A stretch of DNA of 19,057 nt, from contig JAKLKB010000132.1 of assembly GCA_023150835.1 (NCBI GenBank), forward strand, positions 1 to 19,057. The letters are read 5' to 3'. A program made the translations under genes and the position numbers. Shown piece by piece: positions 1-7,073 of the stretch. This DNA is from Myxococcota bacterium (GTDB lineage: Bacteria; Myxococcota_C; UBA6777). Positions within the stretch are counted from its first letter, which is position 1. Each line of letters begins with the position of its first letter. The notes below the pieces were generated by a model, which had not been told where the DNA came from, did not search any database, and saw only the letters and a program-made list of their open reading frames with translations.

Positions 1-504
1 CATGAGCCCACGCACTTGCTTCTCCAACCGCTCCCTTAGCGCTTTCTCCAATCCTACGATTCGCCGCTCTCGCTCCGCATCTTTCTGCCGCATCTCCCCT
101 TCCAAACGCGACATCCGACGGCTCAACGCTTGTCGCTCCTCCTCGGCTCGACCCTTGAGCTGTCCTTCCAAACGCAACATCCGACGGTTCAACGCTTGTC
201 GCTCCTGCTCGACTCGACCCTTGAGCTGTCCTTCCAAACGCAACATCCGACGGTTCAATGCTTGCTCTTGCTTCTCTGCCGCCTCCTTTAGCGCCTTCGC
301 GAGCTGCTTGAATCGCTCCTCTTGTCCTCGTTCCGCTCGCATCTGCCGCTCGTCTTGATCCACCTGACTACTTTTCAGACGCTCCACCTCGCCCTTTAGC
401 TTCCGAATCTCCTTCACCAAGTCCGCATCCGCCTTACCTTCACACACGCACCACTGCAAGCCCACCACCAAACCCACCAAGACACCCTGCCATCGTCGTT
501 TCAT
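1..504 (-). CDS. Exported coiled-coil protein, C-terminus beyond left edge
   Basis: Reading the minus strand from the ATG at 504 gives 168 uninterrupted codons that run off the left end, so the gene is partial. GAAGGAG lies 9 nt upstream of this ATG; two other in-frame ATGs at 513 and 510 sit too close to it. Residues 1-28 look like a signal peptide: MKRR, then a hydrophobic stretch rich in V, L and G, with a possible AxA-type cleavage near KADA. There is no clear lipobox. The rest is almost wholly Lys/Arg/Glu/Gln helix with heptad-like Leu spacing. A 22-residue unit (QALNRRMLRLEGQLKGR plus an acidic tail) is repeated about 2.5 times. Seen: signal-like start, coiled coil, internal repeats. 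Inferred: periplasmic or envelope-associated structural protein. No family was recognised. The plus-strand frame across this region is a shadow. Confidence 0.72.
   Translation of the reverse strand, partial: MKRRWQGVLVGLVVGLQWCVCEGKADADLVKEIRKLKGEVERLKSSQVDQDERQMRAERGQEERFKQLAKALKEAAEKQEQALNRRMLRLEGQLKGRVEQERQALNRRMLRLEGQLKGRAEEERQALSRRMSRLEGEMRQKDAERERRIVGLEKALRERLEKQVRGLM
100..264. repeat. 66-bp in-frame tandem repeat inside coiled-coil gene
   Basis: The word ttccaaacg recurs at 100, 166 and 232, an exact period of 66 bp (22 codons). Two full copies and a partial third are visible, with only a few substitutions. The repeat encodes the duplicated coiled-coil segment of the partial gene on the minus strand, so copy number may vary between strains. 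Confidence 0.8.
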
Positions 505-579
505 CGACATCATCTCCTTCTTTGTGGATAGGAGTTACGCAGTTGAAAAGAGAAGCCTCGGAACATCACCCCGTTGTAG

Positions 580-599
580 GGGCGGTTCGCGAACCGCCC
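580..599. repeat. Perfect 20-bp palindrome of the GTAGGGGC hairpin family
   Basis: GGGCGGTTCGCGAACCGCCC is its own reverse complement over all 20 bases and is preceded by GTAG. It closely matches the hairpin at 1765-1784, where TTCGCGAA is replaced by TTGGCGAA. It lies outside any gene and has no T-run, so a dispersed REP-like element is more likely than a terminator. Confidence 0.8.
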
Positions 600-698
600 A
601 AGGCCACATACCGGTCTATTTCGTATCGAACTGCGTAAGCCCTCTATGGAATCACCAAGAAAAACATCCGCCAAATGTGTGTTTCCATCATGTAGGAT

Positions 699-712
699 CG
701 GTTCGTGAACCG
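699..712. repeat. Shorter GTAGG-family hairpin
   Basis: CGGTTC-GT-GAACCG forms a 6-bp stem preceded by TGTAGGAT. The layout (TGTAGG, then a GGTTCGnGAACC core, then CGCCC) matches the element at 580, but the 5' arm has diverged, so this looks like a decayed copy. Confidence 0.6.
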
Positions 713-836
713 CCCGCATAAATCCGTCGAATATGTGTTCGCATCGTGGGGCGATTTGTATATCCCCCCCACACATGGTGGTTTGTACACCACACACGGC
801 GTTTTGTACATCGCCCACACAACATCGGGGATTTTC

Positions 837-864
837 ACAACGGGAGCACAACAACGGGAGCACA
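837..864. repeat. 14-bp perfect tandem duplication
   Basis: ACAACGGGAGCACA occurs twice head to tail (837-850, 851-864) in non-coding sequence. It could arise from replication slippage. No function can be assigned. Confidence 0.75.
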
Positions 865-1089
865 TAGACCAAAACGGCATGAGTTGGATCAAATGTTCGC
901 GAAACGCCCCTATGATGGGTTGATTTCTCTGCACACCCTCTGCGATGGCATCCACCACCGACATCCTCAACCGTCCCCCTCTTACGCCCCTGCCCAACTC
1001 CAAAAATGTGGGGGATGGATGGTTTGCTGCGCAACACGCGCAACACTTCACTTTGTTTTCTTGCCGCCTTTTACGAAGCGTGAGACTCC

Positions 1090-1710
1090 CTATGGTCGTC
1101 TTCGGTGGGCATCTTTTACGGACGCTGCGTATTGATGGGAGCGATGCTCAAGACAAACGGAGTTGATACAATAGCGGAGTCCGGTGGGTTTGGGGCCATC
1201 ATCGAAGACGTGACCCAAGTGTGCGTTGCAGCGGGCGCAAACGACTTCTTTACGGATCATGCCGTGGGAGGAATCGATATTTTCTCGGACAGCGTGTTTG
1301 TCGTACACATCATAAAAACTGGGCCATCCTGTGCCTGAATTAAACTTGGTCTTGCTATCGAAGAGAAGATGTCCGCAGCTTGAGCAGACAAAGACGCCCT
1401 TTTCTTTGTTGTGGAGATGTTTTCCTGTGAAGGGTCGTTCGGTTCCGGCTTTTCGGCAAACATAGAACGGCAAGGGGCTCAAATGTTTTTTCCAATAATG
1501 ATCAGGCTTTTTCTTCCACGGCGTACGAGCGATCTGTTGCGGTGTCATTCCTTTGAGATGTTCGAGTCCTTGGTTTGTAGGAGAGGGAGCTTTTGGATCG
1601 CCAGCCCACGACAAAGGACTGCGCCAACCGCTCCGAAGAGACCCGACAGATAGCAACAAAGCCACCACACCACACCACGAGACGAGACGCCACAAATTAC
1701 GCGAATCCAT
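1090..1710 (-). CDS. msrB: Peptide-methionine (R)-S-oxide reductase, membrane-anchored or exported
   Basis: MsrB reduces methionine-R-sulfoxide in damaged proteins. The 206-residue product has the full domain at about residues 55-188. It contains the zinc-binding pairs Cys109/Cys112 (VCSSCG) and Cys158/Cys161 (VCARCN), the substrate-pocket motif GTGWPSF around Trp129, [10 protein letters not shown], and the catalytic RYCINS with Cys181. The enzyme is typically about 130-150 residues; the extra N-terminus carries a hydrophobic segment at about 10-28 after MDSRNLWR, suggesting export or inner-membrane anchoring so that it works on envelope proteins. No lipobox is evident. A Cys (186) follows the catalytic motif where Ala or Ser is usual, and it could act as resolving cysteine. 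GAAGGAG lies 7 nt before the ATG. Function is certain from motifs; location is inferred. Confidence 0.95.
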   Translation of the reverse strand: MDSRNLWRLVSWCGVVALLLSVGSLRSGWRSPLSWAGDPKAPSPTNQGLEHLKGMTPQQIARTPWKKKPDHYWKKHLSPLPFYVCRKAGTERPFTGKHLHNKEKGVFVCSSCGHLLFDSKTKFNSGTGWPSFYDVYDKHAVRENIDSSHGMIRKEVVCARCNAHLGHVFDDGPKPTGLRYCINSVCLEHRSHQYAASVKDAHRRRP

Positions 1711-1742
1711 ACATCAACTCCTTCGTGATACGAAAATCGCCC

Positions 1743-1784
1743 GTTGTGTGATCAGATGGTGTAGGGGCGGTTGGCGAACCGCCC
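1743..1784 (+). repeat. GTAGGGGC hairpin element with conserved left flank
   Basis: The hairpin GGGCGGTT-GGCG-AACCGCCC (1765-1784) is preceded by GTTGTGTGATC at 1743-1753 and GTAGG at 1761-1765. The same flank, GTTGTGTGATC then AGAT then GTAGGGGC, ends the 68-bp array on the minus strand (18863 down to about 18836). Hairpin and flank therefore travel as one unit, as expected for a REP-like or mobilised element. Confidence 0.7.
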
Positions 1785-1980
1785 GTCTATCGGGATATTG
1801 GGGATCGAACGGACATCATCACACAACAGGATTTCGTATGAGAGAAACAAGAAAGGCCCTTTTGGGATGAACGGAAACAACATCGGGGTTCCGCGATGGA
1901 AAAAAAGCCGTGTTCGCGCCCGATCAAGCGGCATTGTGGTTTGTAAAAAAAACGCACGACCACGCCGTCGATACGGGGGC

Positions 1981-2001
1981 CAAGGGGGCTGCGCTCCCTT
2001 G
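1981..2001. repeat. Hairpin CAAGGG/CCCTTG
   Basis: CAAGGG (1981-1986) and CCCTTG (1996-2001) can pair around a GC-rich loop. It directly abuts the left 28-bp inverted repeat and may be part of the same composite element. Confidence 0.5.
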
Positions 2002-2094
2002 CGGGGCATGGGGCAGAGCCCCATACGCGCCTTGTTAAGGTGGAAACCTCGTAGAGTCGGTCTTGATCGCCTTTTTTTTTCTCCCCCCCCTCAA

Positions 2095-2114
2095 TCCCCC
2101 CGTGAACGGGGGGA
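2095..2114. repeat. Hairpin with 6-bp G/C stem and GTGAAC loop
   Basis: TCCCCCC-GTGAAC-GGGGGGA is a near-perfect stem-loop (7 bp including the closing T/A). It is preceded by runs of T (from 2072) and C, and resembles the hairpin at 2198-2221, which has the same loop. Confidence 0.65.
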
Positions 2115-2197
2115 AGTTGGAACGGGCAGCGTCTGCGTCTCGTGCATACAGCGTGCGTCATGAAAAAACAAAATCCCCGATGCTTCCGACTTTCGCT

Positions 2198-2221
2198 CCC
2201 TCCCCCGTGAACAGGGGAGGG
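2198..2221. repeat. Hairpin with 8-bp stem and CGTGAACA loop
   Basis: CCCTCCCC (2198-2205) pairs with GGGGAGGG (2214-2221) around CGTGAACA. The shared GTGAAC loop makes it a sibling of the hairpin at 2095. It could help stop transcription arriving from the AAA+ gene on the minus strand, but there is no clear T-run after the stem in that direction. Confidence 0.6.
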
Positions 2222-2329
2222 CGGGGTGGGGGGCTTTCCTCCGCTTCACAAGGCGCGTATGGGGCAGAGCCCCACAAACACGAACCGCGAAACTCAGACA
2301 ACAGACGTTGTGTGGCTTGATACATTACG

Positions 2330-3454
2330 CTAGGGATTTTTTTTGCGTTCGATGCGCAGGACATCTTGGATGGTGGCCCAAACAGCGCCAGCGTCGGAGT
2401 GGACGTCATCCCAACGCCCCGAAAAACGCCCACAAAAAGAAGATTTCAGAACTTCGGCCAACACACGGGATTGGCGATCCTGAAACAACGGATGCTTGAG
2501 ATAAATACACGCTTCTTCGGTGGCGCGAACCGAAAGGTTCATACTGAGTTCTGCCGAGCGACGGACACGGTTGGCGATCTCGACGATCTGTCGGACGACT
2601 TCGGATTCGACTTCGGGATGCCGCTCAAACAAAAGTTTCTCTTCCTCTTGGGCGGGCATATAATCCATCTGTAGCGGAGCAAAACGATCAAGTTGCGCAG
2701 CGTCGATGCCGAAGGTACCGGAGAATTCGTTTCCTCGGTTGACGGCTGCGATGAACTGGACGTTGTCGGGGATCGAGAGGAAGGCATTGTTGATCGGGTG
2801 GTAGATGCGGCGAGTGGTGTCGAGGGCGGGCATCAGGGCGTTTCGTGCGCTTTCTTGGCAACGGTTGAATTCATCGAGAAAGATCAAGAAGCGCTGTTGG
2901 GGTTGTTCGTGGGCTTCCTCAAGGGCGCGTAAAAAGTCCGTTTTCAGAAAGTCTGTGACGGGTTGTCCTTGTTCGGTGGCGCGAACTTGGATCGTGGCCA
3001 AAAAGTCGGTCGCCTCGATCACAGCGCTGCAATTAAAGAACACAAAACGCATCCCGAGGGCTTTGGCGATCGCCCTTGCCACCGAGGTTTTCCCGCTCCC
3101 TTGTGGACCATCAAGCAAGATATTGAGTCCACTTTCGAGCAATATCTGGAGTTTGGTCGAGATCACAGGGTCGAGGTAGACGCCCTCTAATTTGAACGAA
3201 AGCAAGCGAACAAATTCAACTTCGATGGTTCCGTGATTCGGATTTTTGTGCTTTTTGATCTGCTTGATCCGCACAAGACACGGTATCCCGGGGCGGATGC
3301 GCTCATCATCGCAAAGAATGACCTTGGGAGCGCGTTTGCCATCGAGATGCGTCGCCCGATAGCGAAACCCCGATTCTTCCACAGGATTGCTCCAAAACGT
3401 CGCTTCCATCGTGGCGTTCAGATGGATCTCTTCGATGGCCCATTTTTCGGACAT
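2330..3454 (-). CDS. MoxR-like (AAA_5 type) AAA+ ATPase with N-terminal beta-rich domain
   Basis: The 374-residue protein has a complete AAA+ core: Walker A GPQGSGKT at 116-123, Walker B FLIFLDEFNR with Asp194/Glu195, sensor 1 Asn239 in AAVNRGNEF, and an arginine-finger candidate in LDRFAP (Arg257). The fold style (LDEFNR, nested loop, helical lid at about 270-374) matches MoxR/CbbQ/NorQ-type chaperone ATPases, which remodel partner proteins, often ones with vWA domains. Residues 1-95 have no Walker motifs and look beta-rich (GIPCLVRIKQI, GTIEVEFV), perhaps an OB-like substrate-binding module; this is a guess. It is the last gene of the minus-strand operon, 18 bp after the aldo/keto reductase. 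The ribosome-binding site is weak. No vWA partner lies next to it, so its target is unknown. Confidence 0.85.
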   Translation of the reverse strand: MSEKWAIEEIHLNATMEATFWSNPVEESGFRYRATHLDGKRAPKVILCDDERIRPGIPCLVRIKQIKKHKNPNHGTIEVEFVRLLSFKLEGVYLDPVISTKLQILLESGLNILLDGPQGSGKTSVARAIAKALGMRFVFFNCSAVIEATDFLATIQVRATEQGQPVTDFLKTDFLRALEEAHEQPQQRFLIFLDEFNRCQESARNALMPALDTTRRIYHPINNAFLSIPDNVQFIAAVNRGNEFSGTFGIDAAQLDRFAPLQMDYMPAQEEEKLLFERHPEVESEVVRQIVEIANRVRRSAELSMNLSVRATEEACIYLKHPLFQDRQSRVLAEVLKSSFCGRFSGRWDDVHSDAGAVWATIQDVLRIERKKNP

Positions 3455-3472
3455 CTCGATGCGCGTCCCCCC

Positions 3473-4447
3473 CTAACGCTTTTTGCCCAAACAATCCAAC
3501 GCGATATCCTCCGCTTCTTGCAAGAACTCAGCGTCAGGAAGATGCGAAACAGCGGCCACCGCACTTTCGAGCTGCTGACGATCACGCACACCACAAAGCG
3601 CGGTCGAGACTTGGGCAAAACGCAGCACATATCCAAGGGCGATCTCAAGGCCGCTGTGTCCGTGTTTTTGGAGCAAAGGCCGCAAGGCAGCCATCGCCTT
3701 GTATTTGAGACTGCGATCGGCTTGTTTCCACCACGACGCATGCGAACGGATATCGCTTGAATCGAAACCACTCGTCTTTTCGCGCTCTGCGGTCACTCGC
3801 CCCGTCAAGACGCCTTTATCGAGTGTGCCGTAGCTCATAAAGCCCATCCCATGCTCATCCACGAGCGGAAACAGAACGTCTCGTGCGTATCCATCGAACA
3901 GATTGAACGAGCCTTGCAAGACATCTACGCGATCGATCTCCATCGCCCGAGCGATCTCTTCGGGAGAGGTGTTGGAAAGACCGATCGATCGGATCTTTTG
4001 CTCTTGACGGGCTTTGGCGAGAACTTCCATCGTTCGACGGATATCGACGTTTGGATCAGGCCAATGCACAAAATACAAGTCGATGTAATCCGTTTGAAGA
4101 TCGCGCAAAGATTGATGCAACATCTCTTGGGTTTTTTTGGGGCTGTTGTCGATCCCAACGCGCTGATCACGATCCCACGTAACGCCACACTTCGACACCA
4201 AAAAAACTTTTTCACGCTTCCCCACAAAGGCTTTTCCGATGCGTTGTTCAGAAAGACCGAAGCCGTAGATCGGAGCCGTATCAAAAAGATTGATCCCCAA
4301 ATCAAGCGCTGCACGCAAAAGATCGAGTGCAGCTTGTTCTTGGATCTCTCCAAAGCCGTAACCTTTGCCTTCACCGCTCACGGCTGCACCACCAAAGCCA
4401 AGAACGGATACTTCGGCATCCAAACCGCCCATCCGTCGGTATCGCAT
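3473..4447 (-). CDS. Aldo/keto reductase family oxidoreductase
   Basis: The 324-residue protein is an NAD(P)H-dependent (beta/alpha)8 aldo/keto reductase. The catalytic tetrad is intact: Asp56 and Tyr61 (FDTAPIYGFG), Lys86 (LVSKCG) and His128 (YFVHWPDP). The C-terminal GVRDRQQL is the family's cofactor-binding region. I chose the ATG at 4447 (MRYRRMGG) because the family begins with such a short strand before the LGFGG motif. The longer frame starting at 4540 would run 27 codons into pgsA and has no family counterpart. The gap to pgsA is then 11 bp, matching the spacing of the rest of the operon. Substrate cannot be told from sequence; closest in style are the general aldehyde/ketone reductases of the YajO/Tas type. 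Confidence 0.93.
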   Translation of the reverse strand: MRYRRMGGLDAEVSVLGFGGAAVSGEGKGYGFGEIQEQAALDLLRAALDLGINLFDTAPIYGFGLSEQRIGKAFVGKREKVFLVSKCGVTWDRDQRVGIDNSPKKTQEMLHQSLRDLQTDYIDLYFVHWPDPNVDIRRTMEVLAKARQEQKIRSIGLSNTSPEEIARAMEIDRVDVLQGSFNLFDGYARDVLFPLVDEHGMGFMSYGTLDKGVLTGRVTAEREKTSGFDSSDIRSHASWWKQADRSLKYKAMAALRPLLQKHGHSGLEIALGYVLRFAQVSTALCGVRDRQQLESAVAAVSHLPDAEFLQEAEDIALDCLGKKR

Positions 4448-4458
4448 GAGCACGTCCC

Positions 4459-5268
4459 TCAAGGTTGTTTGTTGTGTTGGGATTCGTAGAAGGCCATCGC
4501 TTCTTTGTAACGCTCGTTGATCGAAAGAGCAAACTTCCAAAAGTAGTCAAAGGCCGAGATCAACGAGAAGAACAAGCTCAAAAACAACAACACAAGGCCG
4601 ACTTGGTGAAAGGAAACCTCGATCGAAGCAAGGCCAAGAAAATCAATGCGATAGGTGTAGTGGATCAACAAACCAAAGATGGCGAGCATCTGAAAAGCTG
4701 TTTTGTGTTTACCAAGAGAAGACGCAGCGATCACCAAGCCTTCGCTTGCAGCGATGCCTCGTAGTCCCGTGATCGCAAACTCCCGTGAAAGTAGGACGAT
4801 CACCACCCAACTCGGCACGCGGCCCATCGGAACCATGATGATCAAGGTGGCGGCCACGATCAGTTTGTCTGCGAGCGGATCGATCAACTTGCCGAGGATG
4901 GTGATCTGGTTGAGTTTTCGGGCAAGGTAGCCGTCCAAGAAGTCGGTCACACAAGCCGCAGCAAAGATACAAGCCGCATAAAAGCTATACAGGCGGCTGT
5001 CACGTTCCAAAACAAACAACACCAAGGGGATCATCAGGATGCGGATGTAAGTCAGGACATTGGGGATCGCGTACAGCTCGCGACGAAAGTTCGTGGGCGG
5101 AGTCAGCGGTTTTCGCTTGCGGCGTTCGCGTTTTTCTCGACGAGCGCGTGTCCACCAACGCTTTTTGACTTTCCCAACCACGACAGCGAGGTCCGAAGGC
5201 GTTGGGTTGGAAGCAGTCGCAGAAGTCGCCGACGTGTCGCCCTTTGTTGGAGGGATAGCCGTAGACAT
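4459..5268 (-). CDS. pgsA: CDP-diacylglycerol--glycerol-3-phosphate 3-phosphatidyltransferase
   Basis: This enzyme makes phosphatidylglycerophosphate, the committed step to phosphatidylglycerol and cardiolipin, in the inner membrane. The CDP-alcohol phosphotransferase signature is complete: Asp109, Asp112-Gly113, Ala116-Arg117, Gly126, Asp130 and Asp134. Several hydrophobic membrane segments follow (about 72-88, 95-108, 136-160, 190-203, 223-245), and IPNVLTYIRILMIP is typical of PgsA. The start at 5268 is set by GGAG 7 nt upstream; a longer frame from 5286 would overlap the TPR gene's stop. The first about 65 residues are unusual: a Ser/Thr/Pro-rich stretch, then a very basic patch (RARREKRERRKRKP) that family members usually lack. 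Total 269 residues versus roughly 180-200. It could belong to a related phosphatidyltransferase, but PgsA fits best. Confidence 0.93.
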   Translation of the reverse strand: MSTAIPPTKGDTSATSATASNPTPSDLAVVVGKVKKRWWTRARREKRERRKRKPLTPPTNFRRELYAIPNVLTYIRILMIPLVLFVLERDSRLYSFYAACIFAAACVTDFLDGYLARKLNQITILGKLIDPLADKLIVAATLIIMVPMGRVPSWVVIVLLSREFAITGLRGIAASEGLVIAASSLGKHKTAFQMLAIFGLLIHYTYRIDFLGLASIEVSFHQVGLVLLFLSLFFSLISAFDYFWKFALSINERYKEAMAFYESQHNKQP

Positions 5269-5279
5269 ACGAGATCTCC

Positions 5280-6896
5280 TTAGCACTTGCGAACGAGGAT
5301 GCCGCCCTCGCCTTCAAACTCGACAAACGCCACGGTCGGTCGATCAGGCAACGCAAGGGCTTTTTCGTGGACGATGCGAGGCACCAACGCCCCAACCCAC
5401 CCGACCAGTCGATCATAGGCCACGCGCACACGTTGCCCTGCTTTGATATGAAAGCCGCGCAGCGGGGCTTTGCTCACGACCAAAACCGTCCCTTCGCCCC
5501 ACAGATTATCGAGAGGCATATCGGGAACTTCGTTGGAGGGCGAGGGCACACGGCCATTTTCCCACGAGATCTGCGGGCCAAAAGCAAGGACACTGCCTTC
5601 GCAAAAGTAGGCAGCCAAGGGATCGGCGATCTGCATCATCGTCAGATGTTTTGCCTTCTCCACAAAAAGCCGCAACGTGCCGCGTCCTTCGATGCAAGCC
5701 ATCGGATCTTCGGGCGGACCAAAGATCTGCTCGATCGGTTTGCCTTGGAAACGCTTTGATTCCCACCGTGTCTCCAGCGAACCTGTGATCGAGATCAGCC
5801 CTGAAAGGCGGCTAAACACCTGACTTTCGCAATGGATCTCCAAGACATCGGCTTCCCGAGACCAAAAGGTCGGTGGTTCGGCCTCGTCGTCCACTTCCCA
5901 CCACGTATCCGCAAGCCCCAAGACTTCGTCGATCGCGCTGTAGTCATAATCCGCCAAATCCGCAGGTGCAGGCGGAGGGGTGGGTTGTTGTGGAGAAAAG
6001 ATATCGCCCAGATCGCCCATCGAAGCGTCTTCTTGGAGCAAGAAAGGCACATCTTCGGAAGGTGGTGGCTCGGTGTCCCGACGGCCACGACCGTTTTGCT
6101 CGGGCGGCAACACCACCACAGGCCACGACTCGTCTTGCACTTCGATCACAGAGGCCACAGGGAACGTTTTGACGGGTTCGGTCGGACGGGCGCTGTGTTC
6201 GGGTTCGTGGTTCGACAACAACAACAACGGAGCCGCACCGTCACTCTCGCTTGCCGAGAAAGCATCCGAAGACGAGATCGCCCGTTGTTCGGGGCTGGTC
6301 ATGGCTCCCTGCAAGGGCAAGATCGAACCATCCAACCCCACAGCAAGCTCATCTTCGACTACAGAAGCAGGAGCCGCAACAGGCTTGGAAAGCTCGATCG
6401 GAGCCAACAACACGGGTTGTTCTTCGATCTTGCGCGCCATTCGTGCGGCCATCTCGGTCTGTCCTGCCGTCTCAAAGTGCTCGTGCGCCTTGCGGTAGTC
6501 TTCCAAGCGTGCGTACACCAACCCCAAGGAGCTATGGACTTTTTTGTCTGCGGGGCTAAACTCCAATGCCTTTTCGAGTAGCTTACGCGCTGCTTGCACC
6601 CGTTGTTGTTGAAGGTACAACATCGAAAGATTGACATACAGTGCCGATTCCATCGGGACTTCATCGATCAATTCACCATATAAATTCTCGGATTCTTCAA
6701 GGCGTCCTGTTTTGTAGTATGTCAGCGCCAAAAGAGTCCGCACAGCGACGTGTTCCTCGTCCAATGCGCGGGCCTTTTCCAACACGCCCCGCGCCTCTTC
6801 CGCTTTTTGCTGCTCCAACAGGTTCTTGGCTTGGATCAGTAAGTCGACGACTTGGGATTCTTGTTGCGTTCCCAATGCTCCTTGTCCGCTCGCCAT
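5280..6896 (-). CDS. TPR protein with C-terminal AIM24-like domain
   Basis: The 538-residue protein has three parts. Residues about 15-150 form three to four tetratricopeptide repeats (for example ALYVNLSMLYLQQQRVQAARKLLEKALEFSP), a protein-binding scaffold. Residues about 160-343 are a Pro/Ser/Glu-rich, probably disordered linker. Residues about 344-538 resemble AIM24: GRGTLRLF, then GSVLAFGPQI, then LWGEGTVLVVSKAPLRGFHIKAGQRVRVAYDRLVGW, and a closing FEGEGGILV that matches the family's usual ending. AIM24 proteins are beta-helical and linked to membrane or mitochondrial biogenesis in yeast; their bacterial role is unclear. No signal peptide. AGGAG lies 6-7 nt before the ATG. First gene of the operon, 11 bp from pgsA, so a membrane-related role is possible. 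TPR part is certain; AIM24 assignment is from motif resemblance. Confidence 0.85.
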   Translation of the reverse strand: MASGQGALGTQQESQVVDLLIQAKNLLEQQKAEEARGVLEKARALDEEHVAVRTLLALTYYKTGRLEESENLYGELIDEVPMESALYVNLSMLYLQQQRVQAARKLLEKALEFSPADKKVHSSLGLVYARLEDYRKAHEHFETAGQTEMAARMARKIEEQPVLLAPIELSKPVAAPASVVEDELAVGLDGSILPLQGAMTSPEQRAISSSDAFSASESDGAAPLLLLSNHEPEHSARPTEPVKTFPVASVIEVQDESWPVVVLPPEQNGRGRRDTEPPPSEDVPFLLQEDASMGDLGDIFSPQQPTPPPAPADLADYDYSAIDEVLGLADTWWEVDDEAEPPTFWSREADVLEIHCESQVFSRLSGLISITGSLETRWESKRFQGKPIEQIFGPPEDPMACIEGRGTLRLFVEKAKHLTMMQIADPLAAYFCEGSVLAFGPQISWENGRVPSPSNEVPDMPLDNLWGEGTVLVVSKAPLRGFHIKAGQRVRVAYDRLVGWVGALVPRIVHEKALALPDRPTVAFVEFEGEGGILVRKC

Positions 6897-6913
6897 CTTC
6901 GCTCCTACATCGT

Positions 6914-6932
6914 CAGACCCTGTACGGGTCTG
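6914..6932. repeat. Inverted repeat in 5' leader of TPR gene
   Basis: CAGACCC-TGTAC-GGGTCTG is a perfect 7-bp stem with a 5-nt loop, ending 18 nt above the TPR start codon at 6896. On the minus strand it is preceded by TGTAGAA, recalling the TGTAGG start of the hairpin family elsewhere. It may be an operator, an RNA hairpin near the ribosome-binding site, or a decayed family member. Confidence 0.55.
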
Positions 6933-7044
6933 TTCTACACATCCTTCACGCGCTTTTGTACCGGCGTCATTTGTCCAACCGCATCGTGCTGGCGTCTTTG
7001 TCCAACTGCACTCGCCAAAGGCTGCGAAGTCAAAAAGATTCTAC

Positions 7045-7073
7045 CTCTTAGCGAAAACAGGCCCCCTTGTCAA
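7045..7073 (-). promoter_or_regulatory. Candidate sigma-70-type promoter for the TPR-pgsA operon
   Basis: On the minus strand TTGACA (7073-7068) is followed by a 17-bp spacer and TAAGAG (7050-7045). The -35 is a perfect match and the -10 is weak (3 of 6). Transcription would begin near 7038 and give a leader of about 140 nt containing the inverted repeat at 6914-6932. Confidence 0.35.

Larger units (their letters stand above)
505..1089. other. Intergenic region with palindromes and short direct repeats
   Basis: There is no convincing gene in this 585-bp stretch: the open frames on both strands overlap each other, lack ribosome-binding sites, and their Cys/Arg/Pro-rich products look random. 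It holds two members of the GTAGG hairpin family (580-599 and 699-712), three imperfect repeats each opening with TTTGTA (755, 782, 803), and a perfect 14-bp direct repeat (837-850 and 851-864). It separates two minus-strand genes and would contain the promoter for the coiled-coil gene, but no clear -35/-10 pair was identified. Confidence 0.7.
2008..2275. mobile_element. Possible MITE-like element with 28-bp terminal inverted repeats
   Basis: The left end (2008-2035) and the reverse complement of the right end (2248-2275) agree at 24 of 28 positions, sharing GCCCCATACGCGCCTTGT. Each end also contains its own small hairpin, TGGGGC-AGA-GCCCCA. The 212-bp interior has no gene but holds two GTGAAC-loop hairpins. 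Terminal inverted repeats around a short non-coding core are typical of miniature inverted-repeat elements. No flanking target duplication was identified, so two independent copies of a dispersed repeat in opposite orientation would look the same. Confidence 0.35.
1711..2329. other. Intergenic region dense in palindromic elements
   Basis: No gene is supported in these 619 bp, since the overlapping frames on both strands are low-complexity and lack start signals. The stretch holds a GTAGGGGC hairpin (1765-1784), a CAAGGG/CCCTTG hairpin (1981-2001), a pair of 28-bp inverted repeats (2008-2035 and 2248-2275) and two hairpins with a GTGAAC loop (2095-2114, 2198-2221). The promoter of msrB should lie just above 1710 on the minus strand, but no clear consensus was seen. 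Confidence 0.7.

Noticed and set aside
2-358. Plus-strand Ser/Arg-rich open frame
   Set aside because: It is antisense to the minus-strand coiled-coil gene, which has a signal peptide, heptads and a good ribosome-binding site; the plus product is a mirror of the repeat.
1020-1089. Intrinsic terminator after msrB
   Set aside because: GC-rich direct repeats (gcgcaacac) are present but no stable stem followed by a T-run on the minus strand.
510-1135. Overlapping open frames on both strands between the coiled-coil gene and msrB
   Set aside because: They overlap each other, have Cys/Arg/Pro-rich random-looking products, no start signals, and include the palindromic repeats.
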